NCBI RefSeq assembly: GCF_000445475.1
Contig: NZ_AUPZ01000004.1
Coordinates: 1 to 64,000 of the forward strand
Length of the DNA: 64,000 bases
Direction of reading: 5' to 3'
Source of the DNA: Sulfurimonas hongkongensis
GTDB taxonomy: Bacteria > Campylobacterota > Campylobacteria > Campylobacterales > Sulfurimonadaceae
Shown here: positions 27,890 to 35,743 of the stretch, in pieces
Numbering within the stretch: position 1 is the stretch's first letter
Layout of the letters: the number at the start of each line of letters is the position of its first letter
Notes under the pieces: model-generated
Databases searched by the model: none
What the model was told of the DNA's origin: nothing
The model's input: the letters and a program-made list of their open reading frames with translations, nothing else
Translations under genes and position numbers: made by a program

Positions 27890-28292
27890 TTTAGAAAAAA
27901 TAGAGTCTTTTATAAGTAAGCATCATGCTCTAAGTTTAGCTACCTCTGATGGCGATGAGCTTAGTGTTTGTAGTCTCTTTTATATCTATGATGGACTAAC
28001 ATTTGTAGTAGCAAGTAGCGAGGATACCACACATATAAAACATATCAAAAAAAACCAAAATGTTGCTGGAAATATTCTTTTAGAGACAAAAGAAGTAGGT
28101 AAGATACAAGGTCTGCAGTTTAGAGGAGTCTTTAGAACTCTTGGAGATGAGAAACTAAAAAAACTCTACTTTAAGAGATTTCCATATGCACTTGCAATGA
28201 GAGCAAAGCTTTACAAGATTGAAGTTAAATATTTTAAACTAACTGACAATAGGTTAGGTTTTGGTAAGAAGATTATTTGGAAGGAGCCTTAA
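27882..28292 (+). CDS. Pyridoxamine 5'-phosphate oxidase-like flavoprotein (YhbP type)
   Basis: The 136-residue protein from ATG 27882 starts MSDLEKIESFISKHHALSLATSDGD and has the split-barrel pattern of FMN-binding PNPOx-like proteins (GLTFVVASSEDTTHIKHIKKN; GLQFRGVFRTL). No family member of this size makes PLP itself; most are small flavin or heme binding oxidoreductases of unknown substrate. The ATG overlaps the ovoB stop by 8 bp, so it is a third coupled gene of the ovothiol unit. A redox partner for ovothiol is an attractive guess, not shown. Its 3' end overlaps the opposite-strand small gene by 20 bp. Confidence 0.78.
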   Translation: MSDLEKIESFISKHHALSLATSDGDELSVCSLFYIYDGLTFVVASSEDTTHIKHIKKNQNVAGNILLETKEVGKIQGLQFRGVFRTLGDEKLKKLYFKRFPYALAMRAKLYKIEVKYFKLTDNRLGFGKKIIWKEP

Positions 28293-28446
28293 GCTCAAAT
28301 AGTGAGCAATCAGTTCCACTACTTTGAAAAACAACAATAGAGGGAATTTGAGCAGATTTAAAACCATAAGCCCTACATCCATGAGGTTGTTTTTTTTCCC
28401 AAGTAACATAATAAAACTTACATTTTCTACAGTTTATCTTTTTCAT
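28273..28446 (-). CDS. Small four-cysteine protein, 57 residues
   Basis: This short gene reads MKKINCRKCKFYYVTWEKK at its start, with Cys at 6, 9, 24 and 47. The CX2C pair and two later Cys suggest a zinc knuckle. The patch GFKSAQIPSIVVFQSSG is very regular. I recall similar small proteins in this and other phyla, sometimes labelled uracil-DNA glycosylase, probably wrongly since no glycosylase motif fits in 57 residues. Start ATG 28446 has GAAAGA upstream. It converges on, and overlaps by 20 bp, the PNPOx-like gene. The function is unknown. Confidence 0.7.
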   Translation of the reverse strand: MKKINCRKCKFYYVTWEKKQPHGCRAYGFKSAQIPSIVVFQSSGTDCSLFELKAPSK

Positions 28447-28540
28447 CTATCTTTCTTTGTTTAAGTATGGAATATTAGCATATTAGGTAAAATAAACAAC
28501 TTATTTTAGGATTATTAGAAAATAGAGTGTAAGTGTTGAG

Positions 28541-28643
28541 TTTTCCCTAGTTCCAATGCTCTGCGTTGGAACTCATATATATCTGAGTTATAGCATATAT
28601 ATCAACTCCCACGCAGAGCATGATAGATAGTAATAGGGGAAAA
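28541..28643. repeat. Palindromic MITE-like element upstream of dut
   Basis: ATGCTCTGCGT (28556-28566) is matched by a perfect inverted copy ACGCAGAGCAT (28611-28621). Outer arms TTTTCCCTA (28541-28549) and TAGGGGAAAA (28634-28643) also pair with one bulge, and GTTCCAA/TTGGAAC forms a nested hairpin at 28550-28572. The central part repeats CATATATATC. The element fills most of the 236-bp gap before dut; no gene is seen in it. Confidence 0.65.
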
Positions 28644-28683
28644 GGTTCCCTTAAATTTATGAAATAAAATTAAGGAAAATAAT

Positions 28684-29376
28684 TTGGACAAAATATTATT
28701 AATGCTACAACTTCAATCACAGTTAAATGATGCTACTAATGGAGAAGATTGGGTTAAGGGTCTGACAAAAGATGCTAAAGAGATAAACTGGAGGCGTTGC
28801 ATCTATATGGAGTGCGCGGAGATGATTGATAGTTTTTCATGGAAACATTGGAAGAACATTAAGCAAGAACCTGATTGGGCAAATTTGCAGATAGAGGTTG
28901 TCGATGTATGGCACTTTGTGATGAGTTTAGCTATAGAGAATTACAGTAAAACTCTAAGAGGTGGCATAGACGAGCTGGCCATCAATATATCCAATCTAGA
29001 GAGTTTTTCTAAAATAGATATAAAAAATGATGACTTTGCATCGCAAAAAAAGATTATACTAAAAGTTGAAGATATAATGCGTAAGGTTTTAAGCCAAGAA
29101 GAGCTTGAACTTGAGGCTCTCTTAGCAGATTTTTTTGACTTGGTTGTCTTTAGTGGGCTTGATTTAGAGACGCTTTATAGGCTTTATGTTGGTAAAAATA
29201 TCTTAAATCAATTTCGCCAAGACCACGGCTATAAAGAGGGCACTTACGTTAAAGTTTGGGCAGGAGAAGAGGACAATGTTATCATGAAGCGAATCTGGGA
29301 AGACAATGCTGATATAACACCAGATTCACTCTATAATGAGCTTACAAAATTATACTTCTCAATGACTAAGAGCTGA
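28684..29376 (+). CDS. dut: Dimeric (all-alpha NTP pyrophosphatase) dUTPase
   Basis: This 230-residue protein belongs to the all-alpha MazG-like dUTPase family used by Campylobacter, unrelated to the common trimeric Dut. It hydrolyses dUTP and dUDP to dUMP. The metal-binding helices are ECAEMIDSFSWKHWK and IEVVDVWHFVMS (ExxxD and ExxD patterns). The late segments GKNILNQFRQDHGYKEGTY and WAGEEDN carry the substrate-binding residues. The start is TTG at 28684 with AAGGA eight bases upstream. It ends 3 bp before an ABC ATPase gene. Confidence 0.9.
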   Translation: MDKILLMLQLQSQLNDATNGEDWVKGLTKDAKEINWRRCIYMECAEMIDSFSWKHWKNIKQEPDWANLQIEVVDVWHFVMSLAIENYSKTLRGGIDELAINISNLESFSKIDIKNDDFASQKKIILKVEDIMRKVLSQEELELEALLADFFDLVVFSGLDLETLYRLYVGKNILNQFRQDHGYKEGTYVKVWAGEEDNVIMKRIWEDNADITPDSLYNELTKLYFSMTKS

Positions 29377-29379
29377 TAC

Positions 29380-29949
29380 TTGAGCACTCTTTTAGAAGTT
29401 AAAAATCTCTCTTTTGGATACAAAAAAGACTTTTTGCTTTTTGATGATTTGTCTTTTAGTTTAAAAAAAGGTGAGATAAAAGTTATAGTTGGAGCTAGTG
29501 GAGCTGGAAAGAGTACTCTCTTTGAGCTGATTTTAGGAAACTTAAAACCTCTTAATGGAAGTATTGAGCGCAGGAGAGCGTCTGAGGTTTTTCAAGATCC
29601 ATATAGTTCTTTTCATCCAAGTTATAGCTTAATAAATCAAATAAAAGATGTAGCATCTGTTGATAACCTTAAAGCATATCTGAGTAAACTAAACCTAGAC
29701 TATGAACTACTTTTAAAACTCCCACATGAGCTTTCAGGCGGGCAACTACAACGAGCCTCAATTTTAAGAGCTATGCTTATGAAAAGTGAGATCTTACTAC
29801 TAGATGAACCTACATCTGCACTTGACAATGTTATACAACTTGAAGTTATGAAGATGCTGCTTGACTCACTAGATGAGAAGGGAATGCTTCTTATCACTCA
29901 TGACTTAGAGCTTGCAAAATGGTGTGGGGATGAGATTATAGAGATCTAA
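29380..29949 (+). CDS. Short ABC transporter ATP-binding protein (oligopeptide/nickel type)
   Basis: The 189-residue protein is a single nucleotide-binding domain with Walker A GASGAGKST (about 39-47), Q-loop EVFQDPYSSFHP, signature LSGGQLQRASILRAM, Walker B LLLDEPTSALD, and switch His LLITHD. The Q-loop wording is that of DppF/NikE peptide and nickel importers, but it is shorter than those and has no permease or binding-protein gene beside it. The start is TTG at 29380. It converges on crcB with a 4-bp overlap at the ends. Confidence 0.85.
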   Translation: MSTLLEVKNLSFGYKKDFLLFDDLSFSLKKGEIKVIVGASGAGKSTLFELILGNLKPLNGSIERRRASEVFQDPYSSFHPSYSLINQIKDVASVDNLKAYLSKLNLDYELLLKLPHELSGGQLQRASILRAMLMKSEILLLDEPTSALDNVIQLEVMKMLLDSLDEKGMLLITHDLELAKWCGDEIIEI

Positions 29950-30344
29950 GACTGTGCTAAAAAGTATTTAGTTATATAAAAACCACAACCAGCCATAAAA
30001 ATAGTTCCAAAAGCGTTTAGTGAGATATTTACTAAAGCTAAGATGATATGCCCACCCTCTAGGAGAAAAAAACTCTCTATAGCAAATGTTGAGTATGTTG
30101 TTAAGGCTCCTAAAATCCCCGTGGAGAGAAATGATTTTGTATGTAGAGAAAATAGTGTAGTGTACATAAAGTAAGCTACTAAAAGCCCCATTATAAAACT
30201 TCCAATAAGGTTTACTCCAAGAGTACCAAATGGAAGGTCATGAGGAAGTTTGTTTGAGATTAAACCATTAAGGTAAACCCTGAGGATTGCACCAATAAAA
30301 CCACCACTACCTATGGCTAGGATTGTTTGATAGCTCATCATCAT
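29946..30344 (-). CDS. crcB: Fluoride ion channel CrcB/Fluc
   Basis: Fluc exports fluoride as a dual-topology dimer. The 132-residue protein has four membrane spans, GGFIGAILRVYLNG near the N-terminus, FGTLGVNLIGSFIMG with the conserved Asn, and LTTYSTFAIE. Its start lies within the end of plsC (38-bp overlap). No fluoride riboswitch is visible, and the gene sits at the end of a long purine/lipid operon, so it is probably constitutive. Confidence 0.93.
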   Translation of the reverse strand: MMMSYQTILAIGSGGFIGAILRVYLNGLISNKLPHDLPFGTLGVNLIGSFIMGLLVAYFMYTTLFSLHTKSFLSTGILGALTTYSTFAIESFFLLEGGHIILALVNISLNAFGTIFMAGCGFYITKYFLAQS

Positions 30345-31005
30345 ATACTTTTTGCATCTTAGTTCTTAAATTATTTAGCCAATCCTTATCTTGCTTGTTT
30401 GCTATAAAAGAGTCTAAGTATATAGCTTTGATGCGACCAGGTTTGTAGTAAAACTCTTTTACATTATAATACTTTGCACTCTGCATAATAACTACAGGTT
30501 GAACGCGAAGCTTATACTTGTCTGCTAGCATCTTAGCACCAGACTTAAAAGGAAGCATCTTTGATTTTGTAGAGCGAGTTCCTTCTGGAAACATTGTTAT
30601 GACTCTTTTTTTATCTATCCTATCTTTGGCATCTTTTAGTAGTTTTAGTAAAGAAGTTTTGCTCTCTCTTGTTACTGCAATATCCTCTGGCAGTTTTAGT
30701 GCTAAACCAAAAAATGGTATCTCAAATAGCTCTTTTTTTGCTACCCAAGCTAAGTCTTTACTCGTTATCGTCTCCATGATACAGATGTCTAAATCACTCT
30801 GATGGTTAATCAAAAACATCTGTGCATCTTTGTCCTCTTTTCCCTGAATTTCAACTGTAAAAAAGGTACCAAGCCTAATGAGCCAAGCAGATATTTTTCT
30901 AGCATAAGGCCTAGGGGCTAGATAGTAAAAAATTATCATCAGCGCTAGAGAAGACATAATAATAATAGTTGCAAAAAGCCAACTAATCTTTGCAAATATC
31001 TTCAT
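30307..31005 (-). CDS. plsC: 1-acyl-sn-glycerol-3-phosphate acyltransferase
   Basis: PlsC adds the second acyl chain to make phosphatidic acid. The 232-residue protein has an N-terminal membrane helix (about 8-30), the HX4D motif as NHQSDLD (His about residue 67), and the FPEGTRS phosphate-binding motif (about 140-146). Its start overlaps the upstream SH3-like membrane protein gene by 23 bp, and its end overlaps crcB. Confidence 0.92.
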   Translation of the reverse strand: MKIFAKISWLFATIIIMSSLALMIIFYYLAPRPYARKISAWLIRLGTFFTVEIQGKEDKDAQMFLINHQSDLDICIMETITSKDLAWVAKKELFEIPFFGLALKLPEDIAVTRESKTSLLKLLKDAKDRIDKKRVITMFPEGTRSTKSKMLPFKSGAKMLADKYKLRVQPVVIMQSAKYYNVKEFYYKPGRIKAIYLDSFIANKQDKDWLNNLRTKMQKVYDDELSNNPSHR

Positions 31006-32086
31006 TTTTAACCCAACCTATCTTTTCATTTTTAAGTTTTACTTTTACAAAATCTTTTACACTCCCCTCTTTTTGTAAGTGGTAAACAGTGTTAGTTTTT
31101 TCAAAAATAGTCCCATTGTGAACTGGGAGTAGATATATCTTAGAGCCTACCTTTATACAAACTTCTTTTGAGGGAATGGCTATATATATAACATAAGTTA
31201 GAGGAATCAGTATAAAAACTAAGTAGATATATTTTTTTCTCCATAAAATAAGCAAAAAAGCGATCAAAGCTATTGCCGATGCAAGAAGCATTTTTACTCT
31301 ATCGTGAGATTGATCTTTTGGTTTTAAATCGGTTTGTGTTGTCACACTATCATCATCTACTATGATGGGAATATTTAGGCGGACAAAATTGTTTTGTAAA
31401 AGATTGAAGTAAGAAAAAGAGAGGTTTTCTATATCTTTTTTTATAACTGCGTAGTAAACTAACTTAGAATTAAAGTGAGACTCTGTTATTGACTCAATTC
31501 CTTGTTTGTAAGCATCTTTTAACTCAAACGAGGCTATATCGCAGTTTGTAGCGGTGGCTACAAAGACTACAATATTATGATCATCATCATAGGCAGTTGT
31601 CTTAAACTCTAAAAGTTCAAAACTATTTGCTACTATATTTGCAAAGTATTTTTTAGGGTTTAGCGTGACTACATTTAGTTTAAAACCATTAAGTATAGTA
31701 TCTCTGTAAATAGTATTATCAAAACCATTTAGAGTTGCTTTAAAGTCAGGTATCTTTGCATCACTATCTGTTGTAAGAAAGTAAAAAGTGTCATAAAAAT
31801 ATCTAGAGTCCTCTTCTCTGTAAGGAAGTTCATTTAGAAGTTTTAAGCCATTATAATTTAAGAGTTCATAAGTGATATTTGAGAAATCTTTAACAGTTGA
31901 GAGAGTCTTTATAGTTATGGGAAAAATCTCACCTTTTATAACTCTATGAGGAGTTGATTTAAAGTTAAGATATAAAACTTTTGGCAAAGAGGCATCTAGA
32001 GATATGTTGTTATCCTGGATTGCGTTGACTTCATTTGCACTTAGAGTTGTTAAAAAGAACAACCCTAAAAAGATTAGGCGAATCAC
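30983..32086 (-). CDS. Secreted or membrane-anchored protein with C-terminal SH3-like domain
   Basis: I do not recognise a named family. The 367-residue protein has a signal peptide (MIRLIFLGLFFLTTLSANE) and a long beta-rich periplasmic part with a BatD-like flavour (KGEIFPITIKTL; ISLDASLPKVLYLNF). Two membrane helices lie around 265-310. A C-terminal bacterial SH3 segment ends KIGWVKNEDICKD. The gene starts inside the purQ end (ATGA) and precedes plsC, the same position as an uncharacterised periplasmic gene I recall between purQ and plsC in Campylobacter. An envelope role is likely. Confidence 0.75.
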   Translation of the reverse strand: MIRLIFLGLFFLTTLSANEVNAIQDNNISLDASLPKVLYLNFKSTPHRVIKGEIFPITIKTLSTVKDFSNITYELLNYNGLKLLNELPYREEDSRYFYDTFYFLTTDSDAKIPDFKATLNGFDNTIYRDTILNGFKLNVVTLNPKKYFANIVANSFELLEFKTTAYDDDHNIVVFVATATNCDIASFELKDAYKQGIESITESHFNSKLVYYAVIKKDIENLSFSYFNLLQNNFVRLNIPIIVDDDSVTTQTDLKPKDQSHDRVKMLLASAIALIAFLLILWRKKYIYLVFILIPLTYVIYIAIPSKEVCIKVGSKIYLLPVHNGTIFEKTNTVYHLQKEGSVKDFVKVKLKNEKIGWVKNEDICKD

Positions 32087-32760
32087 GCTTTTAAAAATCC
32101 TTGAAGCATGGCTACGCCATCATCGCTTCCTAGGATTGTCTCCATAGCTCTCTCAGGATGAGGCATAAGACCAAAAACATTTTGTTGCTTGTTACAGATA
32201 CCAGCTATTGATTCAACACTACCATTAGGGTTTTGTATATTTCCCTTTGCATCTGTGTACCTAAGGAGTATCTGGTTGTTCTCTTCTAGCTCCTTTAGTC
32301 CAACTGCATCTATAAAATAGTTTCCATCATGATGAGCTATAGGGATATTTACAACATCGCCAACATTTAGTTTTTTTAAAAAATCATTATCATTGTTTAT
32401 TACTTTTAGATGATGATGCTTTGATAAAAAGTGTAGTTGTTCATTTCTTTTTAGCGCACCGGGAAGAAGTCTAGCCTCAGTTAAAACTTGAAAACCATTG
32501 CAGATACCAAGAACTTTTCCACCAGCTTTTGCGTAAGCTTCAACTGCCCTCATAACTGGAGAAAATCTAGCAATAGCTCCACTTCTTAGATAATCTCCAT
32601 AAGAAAAGCCGCCAGCTATTACTAAGAGGTCAGTATCCTGTGGAACTTTATCTGCTTTGTGCCAAAGTATCTCAGTTTTTGCTCCAAGTCTCTCAAATGC
32701 GTACTGTGTATCATACTCGCAATTTGTTCCAGGAAACTGTAAAATTGTTACCTTTGTCAT
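32083..32760 (-). CDS. purQ: Phosphoribosylformylglycinamidine synthase subunit PurQ
   Basis: PurQ is the glutaminase of the three-part FGAM synthase (PurL, PurQ, PurS). The 225 residues carry FPGTNCEYDT near the start, the nucleophile Cys in GICNGFQVL, and LMPHPERAME. It overlaps purS by 1 base and the downstream gene by 4. PurL is not in the window. Confidence 0.95.
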   Translation of the reverse strand: MTKVTILQFPGTNCEYDTQYAFERLGAKTEILWHKADKVPQDTDLLVIAGGFSYGDYLRSGAIARFSPVMRAVEAYAKAGGKVLGICNGFQVLTEARLLPGALKRNEQLHFLSKHHHLKVINNDNDFLKKLNVGDVVNIPIAHHDGNYFIDAVGLKELEENNQILLRYTDAKGNIQNPNGSVESIAGICNKQQNVFGLMPHPERAMETILGSDDGVAMLQGFLKA

Positions 32761-33002
32761 TATACTAACTCTATATCATAGTCTTCAATAACTGTGTTAG
32801 CTAAAAGGTCTTCGCACATCTTAGTAACATCAGCTAAAGCTTTCTTCTTATCATCACAATCAAGTTGTAAAACTATCTGTTTTCCAACACGAACATCTTT
32901 TACTGCGTTAAAGTGAAGTGATTCTAGTGCGTGATGTACTGCTTTTCCTTGAGAGTCTAATACGCCTGCTTTTAAAGATATATTTACTATTGCTTTTATC
33001 AT
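32760..33002 (-). CDS. purS: Phosphoribosylformylglycinamidine synthase subunit PurS
   Basis: PurS is the 80-residue structural subunit that bridges PurQ and PurL. The sequence MIKAIVNISLKAGVLDSQG is typical, as is the segment VRVGKQIVLQLD. It shares its last base with the purQ start, so the two are co-translated. Confidence 0.93.
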   Translation of the reverse strand: MIKAIVNISLKAGVLDSQGKAVHHALESLHFNAVKDVRVGKQIVLQLDCDDKKKALADVTKMCEDLLANTVIEDYDIELV

Positions 33003-33038
33003 TGTGTTATTTTCCTAAAATTCTATTTAATTTTTACG

Positions 33039-33060
33039 GTGGGAAAAGTAGTTTTCCCAC
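33039..33060. other. Strong hairpin between purC and purS
   Basis: GTGGGAAAA (33039-33047) pairs perfectly with TTTTCCCAC (33052-33060) around a 4-base loop. It lies in the 106-bp gap between purC and purS in the direction of minus-strand transcription. No T-tract follows on either strand, so it may be an RNA processing or attenuation site rather than a full terminator. Confidence 0.55.
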
Positions 33061-33108
33061 ATACGCTAATGTTTGGTTTTCTTTGCCAAGATGTTCATAG
33101 CACTAGTT

Positions 33109-33822
33109 CTATTTTGAGAGAATTCTGTTTAGAACCTGCTCATAAGCTACTGCTAGTCCGCCTAGACCTTGACGAAATCTATCTTTATCCATCTTCTCTC
33201 CACTCTCTACATCCCAAAAACGGCAATTATCAGGGGAAATTTCGTCAACTAAGATGATATTTCCACTACTATCTTTTCCAAACTCTAGTTTAAAGTCCAC
33301 TAAGTTTAAACCTTTTTCAAAGAAGTAAGGACGAAGTATGTCATTTACTTGTCTTGCCATTCTACGAAGTTTGTCTAGTTCATCTTGATACTCAACTAAA
33401 CCTAAGATAAGGGCGTGTTGATCGTTTAGTTTTGGATCACCAAGATCATCATTTTTATAATCAAACTCCACTAAAGTAAATGGAAGAAGTGTACCATCTT
33501 CTATGCCAAGATTTCTAGTTAAACTACCAGTTGCAATATTGCGAACGATGACTTCAATCAAAATAACATCAACCTTTTTATGAAGCATATGGTTGTCATC
33601 TAGCATCTCTACAAAGTGAGTTTGAATACCATTTTCCTCTAGTAGTTTAAAGAGCTCAGTTGAAATCTTGTTGTTAAGTGCACCTTTTCCGACTTCACTT
33701 GACTTTTTTTCGCCATTAAATGCTGTCAAATCATCTTTAAACTCTGATATTACTAAGTCTTTATTATCTGTTAAATAAAGTCTTTTAGCCTTACCTTCAT
33801 AGAGTAATTCTCTTTTTTGCAT
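33109..33822 (-). CDS. purC: SAICAR synthetase
   Basis: PurC joins aspartate to CAIR in purine synthesis. The 237-residue protein shows [10 protein letters not shown] at the N-terminus, [17 protein letters not shown], the central [13 protein letters not shown]-like segment ([14 protein letters not shown]), and [14 protein letters not shown]. It lies 8 bp downstream of ctpA and before purS-purQ. Confidence 0.96.
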   Translation of the reverse strand: MQKRELLYEGKAKRLYLTDNKDLVISEFKDDLTAFNGEKKSSEVGKGALNNKISTELFKLLEENGIQTHFVEMLDDNHMLHKKVDVILIEVIVRNIATGSLTRNLGIEDGTLLPFTLVEFDYKNDDLGDPKLNDQHALILGLVEYQDELDKLRRMARQVNDILRPYFFEKGLNLVDFKLEFGKDSSGNIILVDEISPDNCRFWDVESGEKMDKDRFRQGLGGLAVAYEQVLNRILSK

Positions 33823-33830
33823 CTGTTTGT

Positions 33831-35150
33831 TTATCCTTTTACTATGATGAGTGCTCTTATAATATCAACACTCTCTTTTAGTTGAATATCTTTATATAGT
33901 TGTTCTTTTGAAATTATATCTTTTTTATTACCATTTTCTTTTGCTTTTTTCTCAGAAGAGACTTTTGTATCAGCTTTTATAAGTTCTTCTTCGAGATGCT
34001 TTTTAAGATCTGCTTCTTTTATAGAAAAGCCATTCTCATCTTGTTGAACTTTACCAGGAAAGACTTCAATATCTGGCTTAACGCCTAGTGCTTGAATAGT
34101 TCTTCCACTTGGAAGATAGTATCTTGCAATAGTGAGTTTAATAGCCTCCTCTTTTGTGATAGGAAGAACAACTTGTACACTTCCTTTTCCAAAAGTATTT
34201 TCTCCAACTACGATGGCTCTTTTGTGGTCTTGCAGGGCACCACTAACTATCTCTGAAGCAGAGGCACTTCCACCATTTACAACAACCACTACGGGAACAT
34301 CTGTTATAGTGTTTGAGCTCTTAGCGCTATATACTTGGTCATCTGAGGATTTGCGACCCTTTTGAGATACAATGTCACCTTTGTCTACGAACAAATCAAC
34401 TAAGCCAACAGCTTGGTCAAGCAAACCACCAGGATTGTTTCTTAAATCTAAGATAATACCCTTTGTCATTGCCTTTTTTTTGTTTATAGCTTTAGAGATA
34501 TCTTCAACAACTTTTTTATCAAAACTTGTAACTCGAACATATAAAATATCATCGCCTATAGTCTTTGTATAGACTGACTCAATGGTAATAATGCCTCTTA
34601 CAATCTTAATAGTAAGTGGTTTAGCTTCTCCCTTTCTAACAATGGTAATCTCAATAGGCTCACCAACTTTTCCTCTCATGCGCGAAACTGCCTCGTCTAT
34701 TGTCATGCTTAGAGTTGATTCGTCATTGATTTTTAAGATAATATCGCCAGGTTTTACACCAGCCTTATCAGCTGGAGTACCCTCAATAGGTGCTATTACA
34801 GTTAAAGCTCCATCTCTGACACCTACTGTAATACCTAGACCTCCAAACTCTCCATCTGTTTGAACTTTAAGCTTTTTGTAATCTTTTTGTGTTAAAAAGT
34901 TTGAGTGTGCATCAAGGTTTGTCATCATGCCTTGGAGCGCTTTATCCATAAGATCTTCGATGGTTACAGCGTCTACATTGTACTTCTCAACTATGCTTAT
35001 GACTTTTGTAAACTTTGCAAGAGCTTCAAGTCTTGAAGCTTCTTTTTTTGTACTCTCTGTGTTTTTTGCAAAAAGATTTGCAGAAAACAGTATGGTTAAA
35101 GCTACTGCTACAGTGGCAAAACCTAATGTTATATATTTTTTGTTGCTCAT
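33831..35150 (-). CDS. ctpA: Carboxy-terminal processing protease CtpA (S41 family)
   Basis: CtpA cleaves envelope proteins near their C-termini. The 439-residue protein has an N-terminal signal or anchor (about 8-28) and a helical cap (about 35-90). A PDZ domain lies at about 98-180, with [12 protein letters not shown]. The S41 protease domain has the catalytic Ser in [10 protein letters not shown] and the Lys in [11 protein letters not shown], the Ser/Lys dyad. The C-terminal tail is Lys/Glu rich. It heads the purC-purS-purQ-SH3 protein-plsC-crcB run on the minus strand. Confidence 0.93.
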   Translation of the reverse strand: MSNKKYITLGFATVAVALTILFSANLFAKNTESTKKEASRLEALAKFTKVISIVEKYNVDAVTIEDLMDKALQGMMTNLDAHSNFLTQKDYKKLKVQTDGEFGGLGITVGVRDGALTVIAPIEGTPADKAGVKPGDIILKINDESTLSMTIDEAVSRMRGKVGEPIEITIVRKGEAKPLTIKIVRGIITIESVYTKTIGDDILYVRVTSFDKKVVEDISKAINKKKAMTKGIILDLRNNPGGLLDQAVGLVDLFVDKGDIVSQKGRKSSDDQVYSAKSSNTITDVPVVVVVNGGSASASEIVSGALQDHKRAIVVGENTFGKGSVQVVLPITKEEAIKLTIARYYLPSGRTIQALGVKPDIEVFPGKVQQDENGFSIKEADLKKHLEEELIKADTKVSSEKKAKENGNKKDIISKEQLYKDIQLKESVDIIRALIIVKG

Positions 35151-35247
35151 ATGATTCCCTATTGTTTTTAAAGATGGACATTATAGTAAAAAGATGTTTA
35201 AATAACAAATTATTGATTTGTGAGAGAAAATATTCAGGTTTTTTTTA

Positions 35248-35253
35248 TATAAT
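35248..35253 (+). promoter_or_regulatory. Promoter -10 for the hemerythrin operon
   Basis: TATAAT at 35248-35253 follows a run of T residues and lies 44 bases before the ATG; AAGGAAA just upstream of the ATG is the ribosome site. The 147-bp gap to divergent ctpA holds nothing else that I recognise. Confidence 0.55.
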
Positions 35254-35297
35254 ACAAAAATTCTAAAGCGTATATTGTTACAAAAAAGGAAAACGAA

Positions 35298-35738
35298 ATG
35301 AGTTCAATCAAAGAGTATTTATCACAAGATCACAGCAGATGTGATGAGCTGTTTGCAAAGATGGAAGATAGTGCAGGTAAATCTTTAAGTGATGCAAAAG
35401 AGAGTTATGAAGAGTTTGCAAAAGCTACAGAGAGACACTTTCAGATGGAAGAGAGAGTTATGTTTGTAGAGTTTGAAGCAAAAACAGGGATGACTGAGGG
35501 TCCGACTGCGATGATGAGACATGAACACGCACAGATGAGAAGCCTTATAAAGCAGATGGGTGAAGCTCTTGAAGCACAAGACAAAGATAAATTTTTTGGA
35601 CTCTCAGAGACTCTGATGATACTAATGCAGCAACACAATATGAAAGAGGAGCAGATGCTATATACGATGGCACAGCAACATTTAAGTGCTGAAGCACCTA
35701 GAGTAGTTGATATGATGGAGTCTATGATTGTTGAGTAA
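35298..35738 (+). CDS. Hemerythrin-like di-iron protein
   Basis: The 146 residues form a hemerythrin/HHE helical bundle with likely iron ligands H12 (DHSRCDELF), H47 and E51 (RHFQMEERVMF), H75 or H77 (RHEHAQM), and H113 and E117 (QQHNMKEEQML). Such proteins bind O2 or NO or donate iron. It has its own -10 promoter and ribosome site, and is followed 5 bp later by a large NnrS-like membrane protein, so the pair probably responds to the same gas or stress. Confidence 0.87.
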   Translation: MSSIKEYLSQDHSRCDELFAKMEDSAGKSLSDAKESYEEFAKATERHFQMEERVMFVEFEAKTGMTEGPTAMMRHEHAQMRSLIKQMGEALEAQDKDKFFGLSETLMILMQQHNMKEEQMLYTMAQQHLSAEAPRVVDMMESMIVE

Positions 35739-35743
35739 AAAAA

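Noticed and set aside
30307-30344. Fluoride riboswitch for crcB
   Set aside because: The gene begins inside plsC and no matching sequence is present upstream.
33001-33257. Short plus-strand frames around the purC-purS gap
   Set aside because: They span the hairpin and the end of purC with no ribosome site; they are chance frames.
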